Assembly (NCBI GenBank): GCA_947381945.1
Contig: CANCXM010000019.1
Coordinates: 1 to 57,177, forward strand
Length of the DNA: 57,177 nt
Reading direction: 5' to 3'
Source: an uncultured Muribaculaceae bacterium
GTDB taxonomy: Bacteria > Bacteroidota > Bacteroidia > Bacteroidales > Muribaculaceae
A program made the translations under genes and the position numbers. Positions 43,142 to 51,158 of the stretch are shown here, one piece after another. The stretch's first letter is position 1. Each line of letters begins with the position of its first letter. The notes under the pieces are model-generated. The model had not been told where the DNA came from, did not search any database, and saw nothing but the letters and a program-made list of their open reading frames with translations.

Positions 43142-44695
43142 TTATTCGGCACCGGAGAGGTCGACTGCGTAGATGCCTCGCTTGCCGGTGGGATAAACTC
43201 CACGGAGAATCATGACTTTTTCGTCACCGCCACTCTTCATGATAGCCTTGTAGATTTTCTCTACATCTTCGGGAGAGGAGACACGGCTGTCGTTGATAGA
43301 ATAGACGATGAAGCCCTGCTTCACACCGGAATCGCTGAAACGGCCTTTGGAGAGACCGGTCACCTGCACGCCATTGCTGAGGCCAAGCTGGCGGAGAGTG
43401 GACTCATCGACTTTCTTGAAGGCACATCCGAGATCGGTGATGTCGCCGGCCTTTGTCATCTGCATGTTGCCCTGAGGATTGCGGAGGGTAACGTCGACCG
43501 ACTGAGTCTTGTTGTCACGGATGTAGGTGACTTTCACCTTGTCGCCGGGACGATACTTGGCCACCTGCTCCTGAAGCTGTGCGACATTGTCGGTGGGAGT
43601 GTCGTTCATCTTGATGATGACATCGTTCTTCTGAAGGCCTGCTTCCTTGGCAGAGCTGCGGTCACTGACATCGCCGACATAGACACCCTTGGTGACGGCA
43701 GTGATATTGTATTCCTTGGCGATTTCGTTGGTGAGGTCGGAAATCGAGACACCGAGGACGGCGCGCTGAACGGTACCGAACTGACGGAGGTCGCTCATGA
43801 CTTTCTTAACGATAGAGGTCGGGACAGCAAAGGAGTAGCCTGCATAGTTGCCTGTCTGGCTATAGATGGCTGTGTTGATACCGATGAGCTCACCGGCAAG
43901 GTTGACGAGCGCACCGCCCGAGTTGCCGGGATTGACAGCGGCGTCGGTCTGGATGTAGGACTCAATGCCCATGCGGCCGTTGTTGTGACCGCCGATGCTG
44001 CGGCTTTTGGCCGACACGATACCTGTGGTGACGGTCGAAGTGAATCCGAAGGGGTTGCCGACGGCAAGCACCCATTCGCCAACCTTAAGGGCTTCGCTGT
44101 CGCCCATGGGAATGACAGGGAGATCCTTTGCATCAATCTTGATAAGCGCGAGGTCAGTGGTGGCATCCGTTCCGATGACTGTTGCGTCAAAGGTACGGTT
44201 GTCGTTGAGAGTCACCTCAAGGCGCTCGGCATCATCAATGACATGGTTATTGGTGACGATATATCCGTCGGCGCTGATAATCACACCTGAGCCGAGCCCG
44301 GAAGGCTGCTGACGCTGCTGCTCCTGCTGCCGGGGCTGACTGCGACGGTTGCCACCGTTGGGGCTTCCGAAGAAGTATTCAAAGAAGGGATCGTTGAAGA
44401 AACCGCCGTTGCCACCCTGGCTGTAGCCACGGGGAGTGGCATAGCTCTTGATGGAGACAACACCGTTGATGGTGCTCTCGGCGGCTGTCGTGAAATCAGA
44501 ATGGTTGGCAGGAAGCTGGGCGACTTTGGTGAATGAGCCTGCGGAAGCCTTACCCTGGTCAAACACTTCGGTAAAGCTGCCGACACGCTCCACATCGTCG
44601 TTGAAGAGAGCATTTCTCATCGCAACAGCAGTCACTGCAGAGCTGAGGACAGCAGTCCCGGCAGCCAACATGATGATTTTTCCTGTTAATTTCAT
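43142..44695 (-). CDS. degP: HtrA/DegP-type periplasmic serine protease
   Basis: The 517-residue Do-like protease degrades or refolds damaged envelope proteins. A signal or anchor segment lies at residues 1-25. The trypsin-like domain has the triad His151 (TNNHVID), Asp181 (TTDLALIKID) and Ser259 (PGNSGGALVN). Two PDZ domains follow (about 310-410 and 420-510). A Gly/Asn/Gln-rich loop (residues 90-132) precedes the protease core. It is monocistronic and convergent to the terminator at 43021-43060. Confidence 0.93.
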   Translation of the reverse strand: MKLTGKIIMLAAGTAVLSSAVTAVAMRNALFNDDVERVGSFTEVFDQGKASAGSFTKVAQLPANHSDFTTAAESTINGVVSIKSYATPRGYSQGGNGGFFNDPFFEYFFGSPNGGNRRSQPRQQEQQRQQPSGLGSGVIISADGYIVTNNHVIDDAERLEVTLNDNRTFDATVIGTDATTDLALIKIDAKDLPVIPMGDSEALKVGEWVLAVGNPFGFTSTVTTGIVSAKSRSIGGHNNGRMGIESYIQTDAAVNPGNSGGALVNLAGELIGINTAIYSQTGNYAGYSFAVPTSIVKKVMSDLRQFGTVQRAVLGVSISDLTNEIAKEYNITAVTKGVYVGDVSDRSSAKEAGLQKNDVIIKMNDTPTDNVAQLQEQVAKYRPGDKVKVTYIRDNKTQSVDVTLRNPQGNMQMTKAGDITDLGCAFKKVDESTLRQLGLSNGVQVTGLSKGRFSDSGVKQGFIVYSINDSRVSSPEDVEKIYKAIMKSGGDEKVMILRGVYPTGKRGIYAVDLSGAE

Positions 44696-45006
44696 TGTTT
44701 TTTATACTATGATTGTTTATTAATTTTTTACTGATGAATTCTCTTGTAAGCGATGAATGGAAGCGGTCCAAAAACGGTTGGTCCGAAAACTTTTTGGCGC
44801 GTTTGCTTGTCAATATTATTCAAGCTCCGTGTTCATCCTTCATGCCTATTAGACGGCAAAAACCATGCAATGTTACATGCCGAATATGAGGGTTTAAAAT
44901 AAATTAAGACGAAATTCGTCCTATTTAAGATATATTTACCCCGCCGGGCCAATATATGTCGATATGTTAAAACAGAACTGTCACTTTTTTTGATTAATTT
45001 TGCCGT
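44696..45006. promoter_or_regulatory. Divergent intergenic region htrA / NlpC lipoprotein
   Basis: This 311-base stretch has no gene. TAATTTTG at 44995-45002 lies just 4 bases before the first ATG of the NlpC gene, implying an almost leaderless mRNA. Near 44769-44792 a CGGTCC/GGTCCG motif pair is seen (GGTCCAAAAACGGTTGGTCC) that could be a regulator site or short hairpin upstream of htrA. Confidence 0.4.
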
Positions 45007-46236
45007 ATGATGTCAAAAAAATCACCTCTTCTACTCCTTGTCGCACTCGTCGCCTCACTGATGGTATCGTGTGGCAGCATGAAAAATACTTCTACCATCC
45101 ACCGTACCTCGAAGGTCGGCGGAGGGCGTGGCGACACACGCAACTTTGAAATACCGAGTTCACTGCCGCCGCAGTCGAACGCGCTTCTTGCAGAAGCGAA
45201 GAAATGGATCGGCACACCTTATAAATATGGTGGCGAGGACAAGCGCGGCATCGACTGTTCGGGACTCGTGCTGAATGTCTATAAAAGCGCACTTGACATC
45301 AAACTTCCACGCAATTCGGGAGAGCAGGCAAAATACTGCTCCCCGTTGCAGAAGAATCAGCTCATGCCCGGCGACCTCATATTCTTTGCCACAGGCTCGT
45401 CAAGGAAGAGAGTTTCACATGTGGGAATCTATGTGGGTGACGGACGCATGGTCCATTCATCTGCATCAAGTGGTGTGGTAGTCAGTGACATCGAGTCGGA
45501 CTACTTCGTGAGAACCTACGCCGGAGCCGGATCGGTGGATAAATACCGTGCGATGATTTCAAAATCCGCACAGAAAAGTCCGGCAAAGAAAGCCGCATCC
45601 TCATCCTTGGCAGCAACGTCAAAAACCAACAACCCGGCTCCAGCAGCAAGTCCAAGCGCAAGCCCGGTCGCAACTGCAACGTCAACACAGAGTGCGAGTA
45701 CATCGACAGTCACCGGAGAGCAGCCCTACAAGATGACACCTGTCACATCGCTCCCGAAGAAAGTTGACCGCAAGGAGAAAACAGCAAACAAGACAAGCAT
45801 TGACACGAAAAATACGCCAACGCCTGAGAAAACCGAGGACGCTCCGACAATCGGTATGCCGACAGTCAAGTCTACGCAAACCACTCCGACAGTCACCGCA
45901 ACTCCGATAAGCACCAACGCCAACGGTCAGACCGCAGTGAAAACTGTGGCAAGCGAAACGAAGAAAGAGACTGTTGTCACTGCATCATCAACTCCCTCAC
46001 AGACAAAATCGGAGGCCACAGCGGCAAAACCCGGCAAGACTGTCGTTAAGACAGACAATCCGGTCCAATCCGCCACTTCCGTAACCGTCAAGGCGGAAAA
46101 GGCTCCGGCAAATCCTGTCAAGGCCGTCCAGACTGTCAGCACCGGGAAGAATGCAGAGCCTACACCCGACGAAGCCCGTAAATCAGTCCTGAGTTCACTG
46201 AAGGAACAAAAGATGGACACTATCAACAAGAAGTAA
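45007..46236 (+). CDS. NlpC/P60 peptidoglycan endopeptidase lipoprotein
   Basis: The 409-residue protein has a lipoprotein signal with lipobox LMVSC (Cys22) and an NlpC/P60 domain near 58-165. The catalytic triad is Cys84 (GIDCSGLV), His138 (RVSHVGIY) and His150 (RMVHSS). It should cleave peptide stems of the wall from an outer-membrane anchor. Residues about 185-390 are a low-complexity tail rich in Thr, Lys, Ala, Pro and Ser, probably a disordered periplasmic tether. A second ATG at 45010 fits the nearby promoter better. It is 18 bases before the M16 gene. Confidence 0.88.
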   Translation: MMSKKSPLLLLVALVASLMVSCGSMKNTSTIHRTSKVGGGRGDTRNFEIPSSLPPQSNALLAEAKKWIGTPYKYGGEDKRGIDCSGLVLNVYKSALDIKLPRNSGEQAKYCSPLQKNQLMPGDLIFFATGSSRKRVSHVGIYVGDGRMVHSSASSGVVVSDIESDYFVRTYAGAGSVDKYRAMISKSAQKSPAKKAASSSLAATSKTNNPAPAASPSASPVATATSTQSASTSTVTGEQPYKMTPVTSLPKKVDRKEKTANKTSIDTKNTPTPEKTEDAPTIGMPTVKSTQTTPTVTATPISTNANGQTAVKTVASETKKETVVTASSTPSQTKSEATAAKPGKTVVKTDNPVQSATSVTVKAEKAPANPVKAVQTVSTGKNAEPTPDEARKSVLSSLKEQKMDTINKK

Positions 46237-46254
46237 AAAAACGCCCTTTTATAC

Positions 46255-47532
46255 ATGGATCGCACCACTGCACCGAAAGTCTACAATTTTGGGCCGCTCA
46301 CCCTATCGCCGGCCTCATCCCATACACTCGCCAACGGAATCCGCATCCACATTGAAAGCGGAAGCGAGATAGAAGTAAGCCGTCTGACCGTAGCCCTCCC
46401 CGCAGGCGAGGCCGAATCGCCAAAGCCCGGCCTTGCAGCCTGTGCGGCAATGGTGCTCATCGAAGGGACAAAGCGGATGAATGGCGAGGAGATAGCCAAC
46501 ACACTCGAATATAACGGCGCTTGGGTCAACACAGCCGTATCGACCCACTACTCGACGGTGACACTTTCGAGTCTCAACGACAAATTCGCGGACTTGCTTC
46601 CGATTGTCGCTGAAATGATTCTCGCACCGGTCTTTCCGGCCGAGGCTGTAGCCAATATCCTCCAACGCCAGGCAGCGCGCCTCGACATCGAACACGAGAA
46701 AGTTTCGTTTTTGGCCGACAAAGCCATACGCCCGCTTGCCTACGGAAGTGACAATCCACTCTCCCGGACAGAAAACCCGGACGAAATACGATCGTTCACA
46801 CCCGAAGAGCTGTCGGATTTTCACTATTCGCGTCTTGACCCGAAGGAGATACATGTGTTCTTCTCGGGAAACATCACTGAAGCCATGATTCAGGCCGTCG
46901 ACAGAGTGTTTGTCCGCTTTCCGGCACATACGCCAGTGCCTGTCGCACCATTGAACTTCCCCACAACTGCTCCCGAACAGCGGAGAGTCGACATTGCCAT
47001 TGACCATGCCAAGCAAAGTGCCATAAAACTCATGATTCCGGCTGCCGGACGCGAAAGCGAAGACTTTGTCCCGCTGCGCGCGACGGTCACCGCACTCGGC
47101 GGATATTTCGGAAGCCGTCTGATGCTCAATATCCGTGAGGACAAGGGGCTGACCTACGGCATCTCTGCAGTCCTGCTCGGCTACTCGCAACGGAGCTTCA
47201 TCACCGTCACCACCCAGACCGACGGCTCGACAAAAGAAGAAGTAATCAACCTTATCTTCGAAGAGATGGAAAAGATGAAAGACCCGGCCAGCTACACAGA
47301 AGATGAAGTGAAGCGCCTGTCGAGATTCCTGCTGTCAAATCTCGCGACAATCCTCGACACGCCGTTCAGCCGAATGGATTACACACAAACCCATATTTTC
47401 GCCTATACTCCTGATGATTATTTCGAACAGCAGGAACGATTCGCACGCAATCTCACTCCCGAAGTCATCGCAGAGATGGCCCGGAAATATTTCGACATAT
47501 CCGCAGCCATAATAGCCACAGCGGGAAACTGA
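46255..47532 (+). CDS. M16 family pseudopeptidase
   Basis: The 425-residue protein has the pitrilysin fold: an N-terminal domain starting TLANGIRIHIESG and a C-terminal domain with the RED-GLTYGI segment (NIREDKGLTYGISAV). At the zinc site HxxEH is replaced: aligned positions are Ala62, Ala65 and Met66 in LAACAAMVLIEGT. It should therefore be non-catalytic, acting as a partner to an active M16 subunit elsewhere or as a binding protein. No signal peptide is seen. It follows the NlpC gene by 18 bases in one transcript. Confidence 0.85.
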   Translation: MDRTTAPKVYNFGPLTLSPASSHTLANGIRIHIESGSEIEVSRLTVALPAGEAESPKPGLAACAAMVLIEGTKRMNGEEIANTLEYNGAWVNTAVSTHYSTVTLSSLNDKFADLLPIVAEMILAPVFPAEAVANILQRQAARLDIEHEKVSFLADKAIRPLAYGSDNPLSRTENPDEIRSFTPEELSDFHYSRLDPKEIHVFFSGNITEAMIQAVDRVFVRFPAHTPVPVAPLNFPTTAPEQRRVDIAIDHAKQSAIKLMIPAAGRESEDFVPLRATVTALGGYFGSRLMLNIREDKGLTYGISAVLLGYSQRSFITVTTQTDGSTKEEVINLIFEEMEKMKDPASYTEDEVKRLSRFLLSNLATILDTPFSRMDYTQTHIFAYTPDDYFEQQERFARNLTPEVIAEMARKYFDISAAIIATAGN

Positions 47533-47551
47533 AGCATAAACTCCGGTTCAG

Positions 47552-48025
47552 TCAAAGATCGAGTTTGAACAACAAGGATTGCCGGTCGGGATAGTCATAC
47601 CGCACCGGCAATTCCGTTTTTTCAATCCTGCGGAAACCGGCACGTTCATAAAACGAATGGGCCTTCTTTGCAACAGACGGGGTATCAAGAATAATGTGGC
47701 GGTAGCCCATTGCATTGGCAAACTCAAGCAGACGCATGTAAAGAGCCAGACCGACCTTGCGCGAACGATAGTCGGAACGGACAAAAAACTTCTTCAACAC
47801 GGCCCACTGATCGTCAATCCTCATCAAAGCGAGGGTCCCGACAACATGTCCGTCGGCAATCGCCACCCAGAAATCTCCGCCACGGTTGATGTAGGCATCC
47901 GTGATGTCCAGCAGGTCGGGCTGACATTCGATTGGCATGTTGACCTTTGCCTCGTTGTTCTGGATGTCAAGTATGAGTTCAATGACCTCGGTCTTGAATT
48001 CGTCGCGATATTGTGTTATTTCCAT
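47552..48025 (-). CDS. GNAT family N-acetyltransferase
   Basis: The 157-residue protein begins MEITQYRDEFKTEVIELIL. The acetyl-CoA site is SDYRSRKVGLALYMRLLEFA near 98-117, and AHSFYERAGFRRIEKTELP lies near the end. It follows the MarR-like gene by 18 bases, and such MarR-GNAT pairs are common. The substrate is unknown. Confidence 0.87.
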   Translation of the reverse strand: MEITQYRDEFKTEVIELILDIQNNEAKVNMPIECQPDLLDITDAYINRGGDFWVAIADGHVVGTLALMRIDDQWAVLKKFFVRSDYRSRKVGLALYMRLLEFANAMGYRHIILDTPSVAKKAHSFYERAGFRRIEKTELPVRYDYPDRQSLLFKLDL

Positions 48026-48043
48026 ATCCTTAGTTGATTTATC

Positions 48044-48475
48044 TTATTTATCGTTAGCGAGAAGATTGCTGATTGCATCCATGTGGGCAATCATTTCCTC
48101 CATCTGTTCTTCAGTCAGGCCACCATATATATCTTCCACCGAACGGTCGGCGGAAGCGTTCAGTTCGTGATAGATGACAATACCTGAGTCTGTGAGTGAA
48201 ATGATGTCTCTTCGGCCGTCCGTATCGGATGCTGAGCGACAGACATAACCATGCTCCTCCAATTTTTTAAGCAGGCGCGAAAGATAGCCTTTGTCCATAT
48301 TCAGTTCAAGTGCAATTTCCTTAGCGCCTCTCCCGGGATGAAGATACATGTCCTGAATCACACGAATTTCCGGGAGGCCGAAAGGACTTCCCATGTAATG
48401 CCGGTTCAAAATGCCGAGGATTTTGGTATAGAAGCGGTTGAACGCCCTTATTCGGTCAATCTGTTTCTGTCTCAT
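48044..48475 (-). CDS. MarR family transcriptional regulator
   Basis: The 143-residue winged-helix protein has the core GRGAKEIALELNMDKGYLSRLLKKLEEHGYV (residues about 52-82, in parts) and wing SASDTDGRRDIISLTDSG. The start at 48475 (MRQKQIDRIRAF) agrees with a promoter box at 48519-48512. A perfect palindrome at 48524-48548 overlaps the -33 area, implying autorepression. It probably also controls the downstream GNAT gene in the same operon. Confidence 0.88.
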   Translation of the reverse strand: MRQKQIDRIRAFNRFYTKILGILNRHYMGSPFGLPEIRVIQDMYLHPGRGAKEIALELNMDKGYLSRLLKKLEEHGYVCRSASDTDGRRDIISLTDSGIVIYHELNASADRSVEDIYGGLTEEQMEEMIAHMDAISNLLANDK

Positions 48476-48511
48476 TATCAAATACAATATCCGTAGGATT
48501 AAAATCGGATG

Positions 48512-48548
48512 CAAAGCTACGAAATATAGTTGACAAAATCAACTATAT
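48512..48548 (-). promoter_or_regulatory. MarR promoter and operator
   Basis: TAGCTTTG on the minus strand (48519-48512) is a perfect TAnnTTTG box. Upstream lies a perfect palindrome ATATAGTTGA-N5-TCAACTATAT (48524-48548), the size expected for a MarR dimer site. Confidence 0.75.
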
Positions 48549-48709
48549 TATTTTCTTTTATCCACCACCGCGACCTTTATGATTGAAAAATGTCCCTCCA
48601 TCGAGAGGACAAAACTACTGCAGTGAGTTAAACTTTTACAGCGACACCATGTCTATCATTATATACAGTTCCATAAACGTAATGAACACCCTCTAAAACA
48701 TCATTGATT

Positions 48710-49360
48710 ATGCGAAAGTTATTTCTCCTGCTTGCTCTAAGCCTCACTCTCACCTCGGTCAGCGACATCAACGCACAGAGCAGACATGACCGTCGCCACC
48801 GGACGGAATCCTGCAAAGAAAACAGAGATGACGACCCATGCCACGGACACGGACGCAGAAAACATCGTCCGAAGTATGTTGTCGATGGCAGCAATGTATA
48901 TTTCGGCGGAAAAGTAGTCAAGGATGCAACCTTAAACGGATTTACCGTTCTTAAGGACGACTATGCCAAAGACTTCTGGAACGCATATTACAGAGGTGTG
49001 AAAATCAGCGGGGCAAGCTCCAGCTCTTTCACCTCGCTTGGCGACGGTTATGCCAAAGATACATGGGAGGTGTATTTCGACGGAAAGAAGATAGGCGGGG
49101 CAAGCTGTGATTCTTTCAGGATACTCGGCGACGGCTATGCCAAAGATACATGGAATGCGTATTTCGACGGAGCGAAGATAGGCGGAGCTTCATCGGACAG
49201 CTTCAAGGTCCTGCACGACGGATATGCGAAAGACTTCTGGAATGTATATTTCGACGGAAAGAAAATCAGCGGTGCATCGCCTGACAGTTTCAGCGTGATG
49301 ACCGACGGATATGCGAAAGACTTCTGGAACACATATTATTATGGGAAGAAAATCCGATAG
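48710..49360 (+). CDS. Secreted DKNYY-like repeat protein
   Basis: The 216-residue protein has a signal peptide (MRKLFLLLALSLTLTSVSDINA, cut near QSR) and a His/Arg/Asp-rich spacer. Four complete 29-residue repeats and a partial fifth follow, each of the form DGYAKDxWxxYFDGKKIxGAS. These match the DKNYY family, seen in secreted or surface proteins of Bacteroidetes and Fusobacteria and of unknown function. The repeats are near-identical, which suggests recent expansion. No neighbour is obviously linked. Confidence 0.8.
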   Translation: MRKLFLLLALSLTLTSVSDINAQSRHDRRHRTESCKENRDDDPCHGHGRRKHRPKYVVDGSNVYFGGKVVKDATLNGFTVLKDDYAKDFWNAYYRGVKISGASSSSFTSLGDGYAKDTWEVYFDGKKIGGASCDSFRILGDGYAKDTWNAYFDGAKIGGASSDSFKVLHDGYAKDFWNVYFDGKKISGASPDSFSVMTDGYAKDFWNTYYYGKKIR

Positions 49361-49537
49361 TACGGAAGTACGGGATACCCGTCGGCAGAATCAGCGGAAA
49401 ATCACCACTCTATATCAAACGCCGAATAATAGTCGAATTTTATCGGCATGAGTGGATAGATTTTTGGCGGGGATTTCGTAAATTTGCATCTTGATTTGCA
49501 ATCGAAATCTCACGATTTTATACTACAATTTAGCAAG

Positions 49538-50716
49538 ATGTTTGAAATAGAGTTTACGCCGGTCATCCTAATCCTGCTCTCCGCCATCATAGTCGCGTCG
49601 CTTTACCTGATATTCGGCTTCAGGCATTATGTCGCGTCGGTCGGAAAAAGGATTGTCAAGGATGATGCCGCCCCTTTCCCGGCCGATCCGTCGGCCTATC
49701 CTTCCGTATCTGTTATAGTTTATTCCGAAGATGATGCGGAAAATCTTGAAATACTTCTCCCCCAGATTCTCGAACAGGACTACGAGGGCCAGTTTGAGGT
49801 GATTGTCGTCAACGACGGAGCCATATCATCGACAAAAGATGTGATTGCGCGTCTCGAACGTCGCTATCCCAATCTCTACATGACCTTCACTCCGCTCGAA
49901 TCGCGCTCACTCTCGCGCAAGAAACTTGCCATCACCCTTGGCATTAAAGCAGCGCGCTACGAAGTGGTATTGCTCACACTCGGCACATCCCGCATCGAGT
50001 CGAAGACATGGCTGAAAAGCATGGCGCGCCACTTCATTTCCGGAAAGGAAATCGTGATTGGCTATGCGACACCGCTCATACCTGAAGATGCGCCCAATCC
50101 CTGGAAACGCCTTCACTCATTCGACGAAGTGCGCACGGCAATCGAGTATCTTTCATGGGCTATCGCCGACCGTCCCTACAGAGGCAATTGCTACAACCTT
50201 GCCTACCGCCGTTCGATTTTCTTCAAGAACAAGGGTTTCTCACGCACACTTCACCTTAAGTTCGGCGACGACGACCTCTTCATCAACGAAGTGGCCAATG
50301 CAGACAATACAGCGGTGGAATTGTCGACTGCCTCCATCGTCGAAGTGCTTGACCAACGTCCGCAACTCGCCCATAAGAATGCGAAAATGAGATATGACTA
50401 CACGGCTAAGTCCCTGCGCACATGGGCGCGCGTATTCTTCGCGTCATGCTCGTGGGCATGGTGGATACTGCTCGGTGCCACTGTGGCGCTATCCATCGTA
50501 GGCCTTCCGTCACTGATTCCGCTCATTGCAGCCTGTGTCATCTGGCTTGCAACCGCAATCATCCTCATGCTTGCATGGCGCAAGACTTCGCGCGCATTAG
50601 GATCGCGGTCACTTCTCCTCACAGTTCCTTGGTTCATGACCTTTGAGCCTGTCTACAATTTCTATTACAGAATCAAAGGGTTCATCCGCCGTGGACGTAA
50701 CCTCACCTGGAATTAA
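49538..50716 (+). CDS. GT2 family glycosyltransferase
   Basis: The 392-residue membrane protein starts MFEIEFTPVILILLSAIIVA with one N-terminal helix. A GT-A domain follows: SVSVIVYSEDDAENLEILLPQ, IVVNDGAIS (nucleotide-binding region) and FGDDDLFINEV (DxD-type and acceptor-site region). Two or three C-terminal helices occur near residues 310-360. It is expected to build a polysaccharide or lipid-linked glycan from a nucleotide sugar. The ATG at 49538 is chosen for its hydrophobic start. folB follows 13 bases later. Confidence 0.82.
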   Translation: MFEIEFTPVILILLSAIIVASLYLIFGFRHYVASVGKRIVKDDAAPFPADPSAYPSVSVIVYSEDDAENLEILLPQILEQDYEGQFEVIVVNDGAISSTKDVIARLERRYPNLYMTFTPLESRSLSRKKLAITLGIKAARYEVVLLTLGTSRIESKTWLKSMARHFISGKEIVIGYATPLIPEDAPNPWKRLHSFDEVRTAIEYLSWAIADRPYRGNCYNLAYRRSIFFKNKGFSRTLHLKFGDDDLFINEVANADNTAVELSTASIVEVLDQRPQLAHKNAKMRYDYTAKSLRTWARVFFASCSWAWWILLGATVALSIVGLPSLIPLIAACVIWLATAIILMLAWRKTSRALGSRSLLLTVPWFMTFEPVYNFYYRIKGFIRRGRNLTWN

Positions 50717-50729
50717 AGAAGTTTTAGGC

Positions 50730-51083
50730 ATGAAGAGTTCCATTGAAATCAAGGGTCTGCGGCTATTCGCCCGTCACGGTGTGTTTGAAGAGGAACGCAT
50801 CAACGGCAACACTTTTGAACTGGATGTCCGCCTGGACTACCCTATCGGAAAAGCAATGGAGAGCGACGATGTCGCCGACACGCTCAACTATGCGGAAGCC
50901 GTAGAGATAATCCGACAGGAAATGGACATTCCGGCACGATTGCTCGAACATGTCGTCGGCCGTATCTACACAGCTCTCACCGAAAAGTGGCCCGACATAA
51001 GCGGAGGCTCCATAACGCTTATCAAGCGCAATCCACCCATACCGGCCGACATCGACGGCACGGCAGTGAAAATCGAATGGTAA
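50730..51083 (+). CDS. folB: Dihydroneopterin aldolase
   Basis: This 117-residue enzyme cleaves dihydroneopterin to 6-hydroxymethyl-dihydropterin in folate synthesis. The conserved patterns IEIKGLRLFARHGVFEEER near the start, DVADTLNYAEAVEI near the middle and the glutamate in ARLLEHVVGRI are present. The ATG at 50730 (MKSSIEIKGLR) is the only one that fits family length; longer readings overlap the GT2 gene. A hairpin lies after it. Confidence 0.93.
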   Translation: MKSSIEIKGLRLFARHGVFEEERINGNTFELDVRLDYPIGKAMESDDVADTLNYAEAVEIIRQEMDIPARLLEHVVGRIYTALTEKWPDISGGSITLIKRNPPIPADIDGTAVKIEW

Positions 51084-51100
51084 TGCACAATATCTAAAGC

Positions 51101-51127
51101 GATGCTTAAACCACAGGTTAAAGCATC
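51101..51127 (+). terminator. Hairpin between folB and the COG0523 gene
   Basis: GATGCTTAAACC (51101-51112) pairs with GGTTAAAGCATC (51116-51127) with one mismatch and a 3-base loop. No T run follows, so it may partly terminate or act as a leader hairpin of the next gene. Confidence 0.5.
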
Positions 51128-51158
51128 ACTTCAACTTAAACAATAAAAAATCAACAAT

